Assembly (NCBI RefSeq): GCF_014230055.1
Contig: NZ_JACHVA010000053.1
Coordinates: 62,001 to 126,000, forward strand
Reading direction: 5' to 3'
DNA length: 64,000 nucleotides
From: Puniceicoccus vermicola
Lineage (GTDB): Bacteria; Verrucomicrobiota; Verrucomicrobiia; Opitutales; Puniceicoccaceae
This document shows positions 62,988-64,000 of the stretch, piece after piece. Position numbers and translations under genes: made by a program. Under the pieces are notes generated by a model. The model searched no databases. It was not told the origin of the DNA and saw only the letters and a program-made list of their open reading frames with translations. Numbering within the stretch: position 1 is the first letter of the stretch; every line of letters begins with the position of its first letter.

Positions 62988-64000
62988 TCAGACATCGTCA
63001 AGTCGAGCCCGGAAATCTTCGATGAACTCTTGACGTGCCTCTTCGTCGGCGAGGGGTTCGGCCCAGGAGAGAGAGCGTTGATAGGAAATGAGATCCTGGA
63101 AGAAGCGGTAGAGGTCGATCGAAGCCGTGAGTTTCTGGACCAGCGCATTATTCTGGGCGTCGAGGAGATCGACGATGGAAACGCTGCCCTGCTCGTATTT
63201 TTCCTGAACGATTTCGAGATTGGCGTCGGCCCGCTCGGAAGCGATGCGGGAGAGCCGGATGGATTGCCAGGAGCTGGCCATGGCCGCGAGGGAATTGCTC
63301 ACATTGACCGATACGGCTTGGCGTGTCTGTGCGTCCTGCCATTGGATCGAGCGGAGACCGGCCCGGGCTTGGCGAATATTGCCAAATCGGGCCCCGCCTT
63401 CGAAAAGAGGGAGAGAGGCCGAGATAAGAAAAGTCCAAGTATCGTCCTCCTCGGGGGTGCTGATCGAAGACGGATATTCCGAATCGAGGATATGGCTATA
63501 TTGAAAAGAGGCTTCTACATCAGGAACGAAGAAACTGCGGCGGTTCTCATCGAGCTGGAGCTGCTGGGCCGCTGCAGAATAGCCGAGGGAGGCGACCTCC
63601 GGTGAGCGGGAGAGTGCGTAGGCGATACTCGCCATGCGAAAGCGATCCGACGATTTTTGGGAACTGGCCAACGGAATGAGAGTCGAAAGGCTCGTATTGA
63701 AGACGGCCGATTCGAGGGTGATGTCCTCCAAGTTCCAGGATCGGTCGGGGGATTCGCCGAGAACTTGGTTCAGGTCGTTCATCGCACTGTGGAGGCGATT
63801 CCTTTGCGACCAGAGTTCGCTCTCCTGCTGGGCCTCTTCGGACTCGAAGCGGAGGATTTCTTCCGGGCCCGAGGTTCCGACGGAGCGACGGATGCGCGCG
63901 ATCTCAAGATTTTCCCGAGTGATCCGCAAATTGTCCTCGGCAATCTCCAGGTTGGAAAGGATGGAGAGGACCTTGATGTAGGCGAGCCCCGCTTGGGAGG
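62988..64000 (-). CDS. TolC-like outer-membrane efflux protein (C-terminal part)
   Basis: The 3' end of an outer membrane efflux protein, open to the right edge of the window. Repeated helical stretches such as EIARIRRSVGTSGPEEILRFESEEAQQ and VEEKYEQGSVSIVDLLDAQNNALVQ, with the G(S/T)xxxxDLLDAQ motif, are typical of the TolC alpha-barrel. Its ending lies 73 bases from the dehydrogenase start. The frame stays open upstream of 63929 (QAGLAYIKVLSILSNLEIAEDNL), so the apparent start there is only the window edge. Confidence 0.85.
   Translation of the reverse strand, partial: SQAGLAYIKVLSILSNLEIAEDNLRITRENLEIARIRRSVGTSGPEEILRFESEEAQQESELWSQRNRLHSAMNDLNQVLGESPDRSWNLEDITLESAVFNTSLSTLIPLASSQKSSDRFRMASIAYALSRSPEVASLGYSAAAQQLQLDENRRSFFVPDVEASFQYSHILDSEYPSSISTPEEDDTWTFLISASLPLFEGGARFGNIRQARAGLRSIQWQDAQTRQAVSVNVSNSLAAMASSWQSIRLSRIASERADANLEIVQEKYEQGSVSIVDLLDAQNNALVQKLTASIDLYRFFQDLISYQRSLSWAEPLADEEARQEFIEDFRARLDDV

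Noticed and set aside
1-64000. CRISPR arrays, insertion sequences, prophage or integrated plasmid
   Set aside because: No direct-repeat array, transposase, integrase or att-like duplication was seen.

Overview
The window looks like chromosomal DNA of a Gram-negative bacterium, most likely Verrucomicrobiota (Opitutia/Puniceicoccales-type). This is inferred from gene content, not from a marker gene: a pilM-N-O-secretin cluster, a giant BNR/Ig-like secreted protein with a Verrucomicrobia-style C-terminal module, an exosortase, a Wza/Wzc exopolysaccharide cassette, a Nif11-like peptide and a PEGA lipoprotein. No tRNA, rRNA, IS element, prophage or CRISPR array was seen. Genes are dense and often overlap by 4 bases (ATGA).

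Layout. 1-7 kb: a NUDIX hydrolase, then a co-directional pilus/secretion operon (PilM, PilN, PilO, a small exported protein, a 937-aa secretin, an exported coiled-coil protein). 7.3-15.9 kb: one giant exported repeat protein on the minus strand. 16-20.3 kb: membrane proteins, a CPBP protease and a RelE/ParE-like protein, with REP-like palindromes. 20.3-25 kb: a probable replication origin just upstream of dnaN, then a membrane protein, hisC and a CorC/CNNM transporter. 25-31 kb: a TPR membrane protein divergent from an exopolysaccharide cassette (beta-barrel, Wza, Wzc kinase). 31-35 kb, minus strand: gmk, a membrane protein, miaB and a degenerate SDR with a long charged tail. 35-41 kb: an HDAC-like deacetylase, a DUF2490-like protein, DUF1206, a LigD phosphoesterase-OB protein without the ligase core, an MFS transporter and a HAD phosphatase. 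41.5-47 kb: a Nif11-like peptide, recA, mnmE and mnmG. 47-49.7 kb: a PhoB/PhoR-like pair and trmB. 49.8-54.2 kb: mreBCD-mrdA. 54.2-58 kb: a PEGA lipoprotein, RNase P RNA, an FMN reductase, a REC-kinase hybrid and def. 58-64 kb, minus strand: a purine-nucleoside-phosphorylase-like gene, an exosortase, a three-part E1alpha-E1beta-E2 dehydrogenase fusion and the end of a TolC-like gene.

Chromosome biology. In hand-counted 60-base samples the plus strand is mostly C-rich or balanced before about 18 kb and G-rich after about 23 kb, whatever the gene orientation. The change brackets dnaN and a 271-base AT-rich gap carrying a consensus DnaA box. A perfect 16-bp parS palindrome lies 25 kb away inside mnmG, with a one-mismatch copy in mnmE. 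Together these suggest the window spans oriC and part of the centromere-like region.

Most notable for follow-up: the oriC/parS landscape, the E1alpha-E1beta-E2 fusion with a substituted catalytic Asp in an overlapping operon with an exosortase, the PE-OB LigD-like protein, the Nif11-like orphan beside recA, the secretin with a 120-residue Ser/Asn/Thr-rich insert, and the SDR-tail fusion coupled to miaB.
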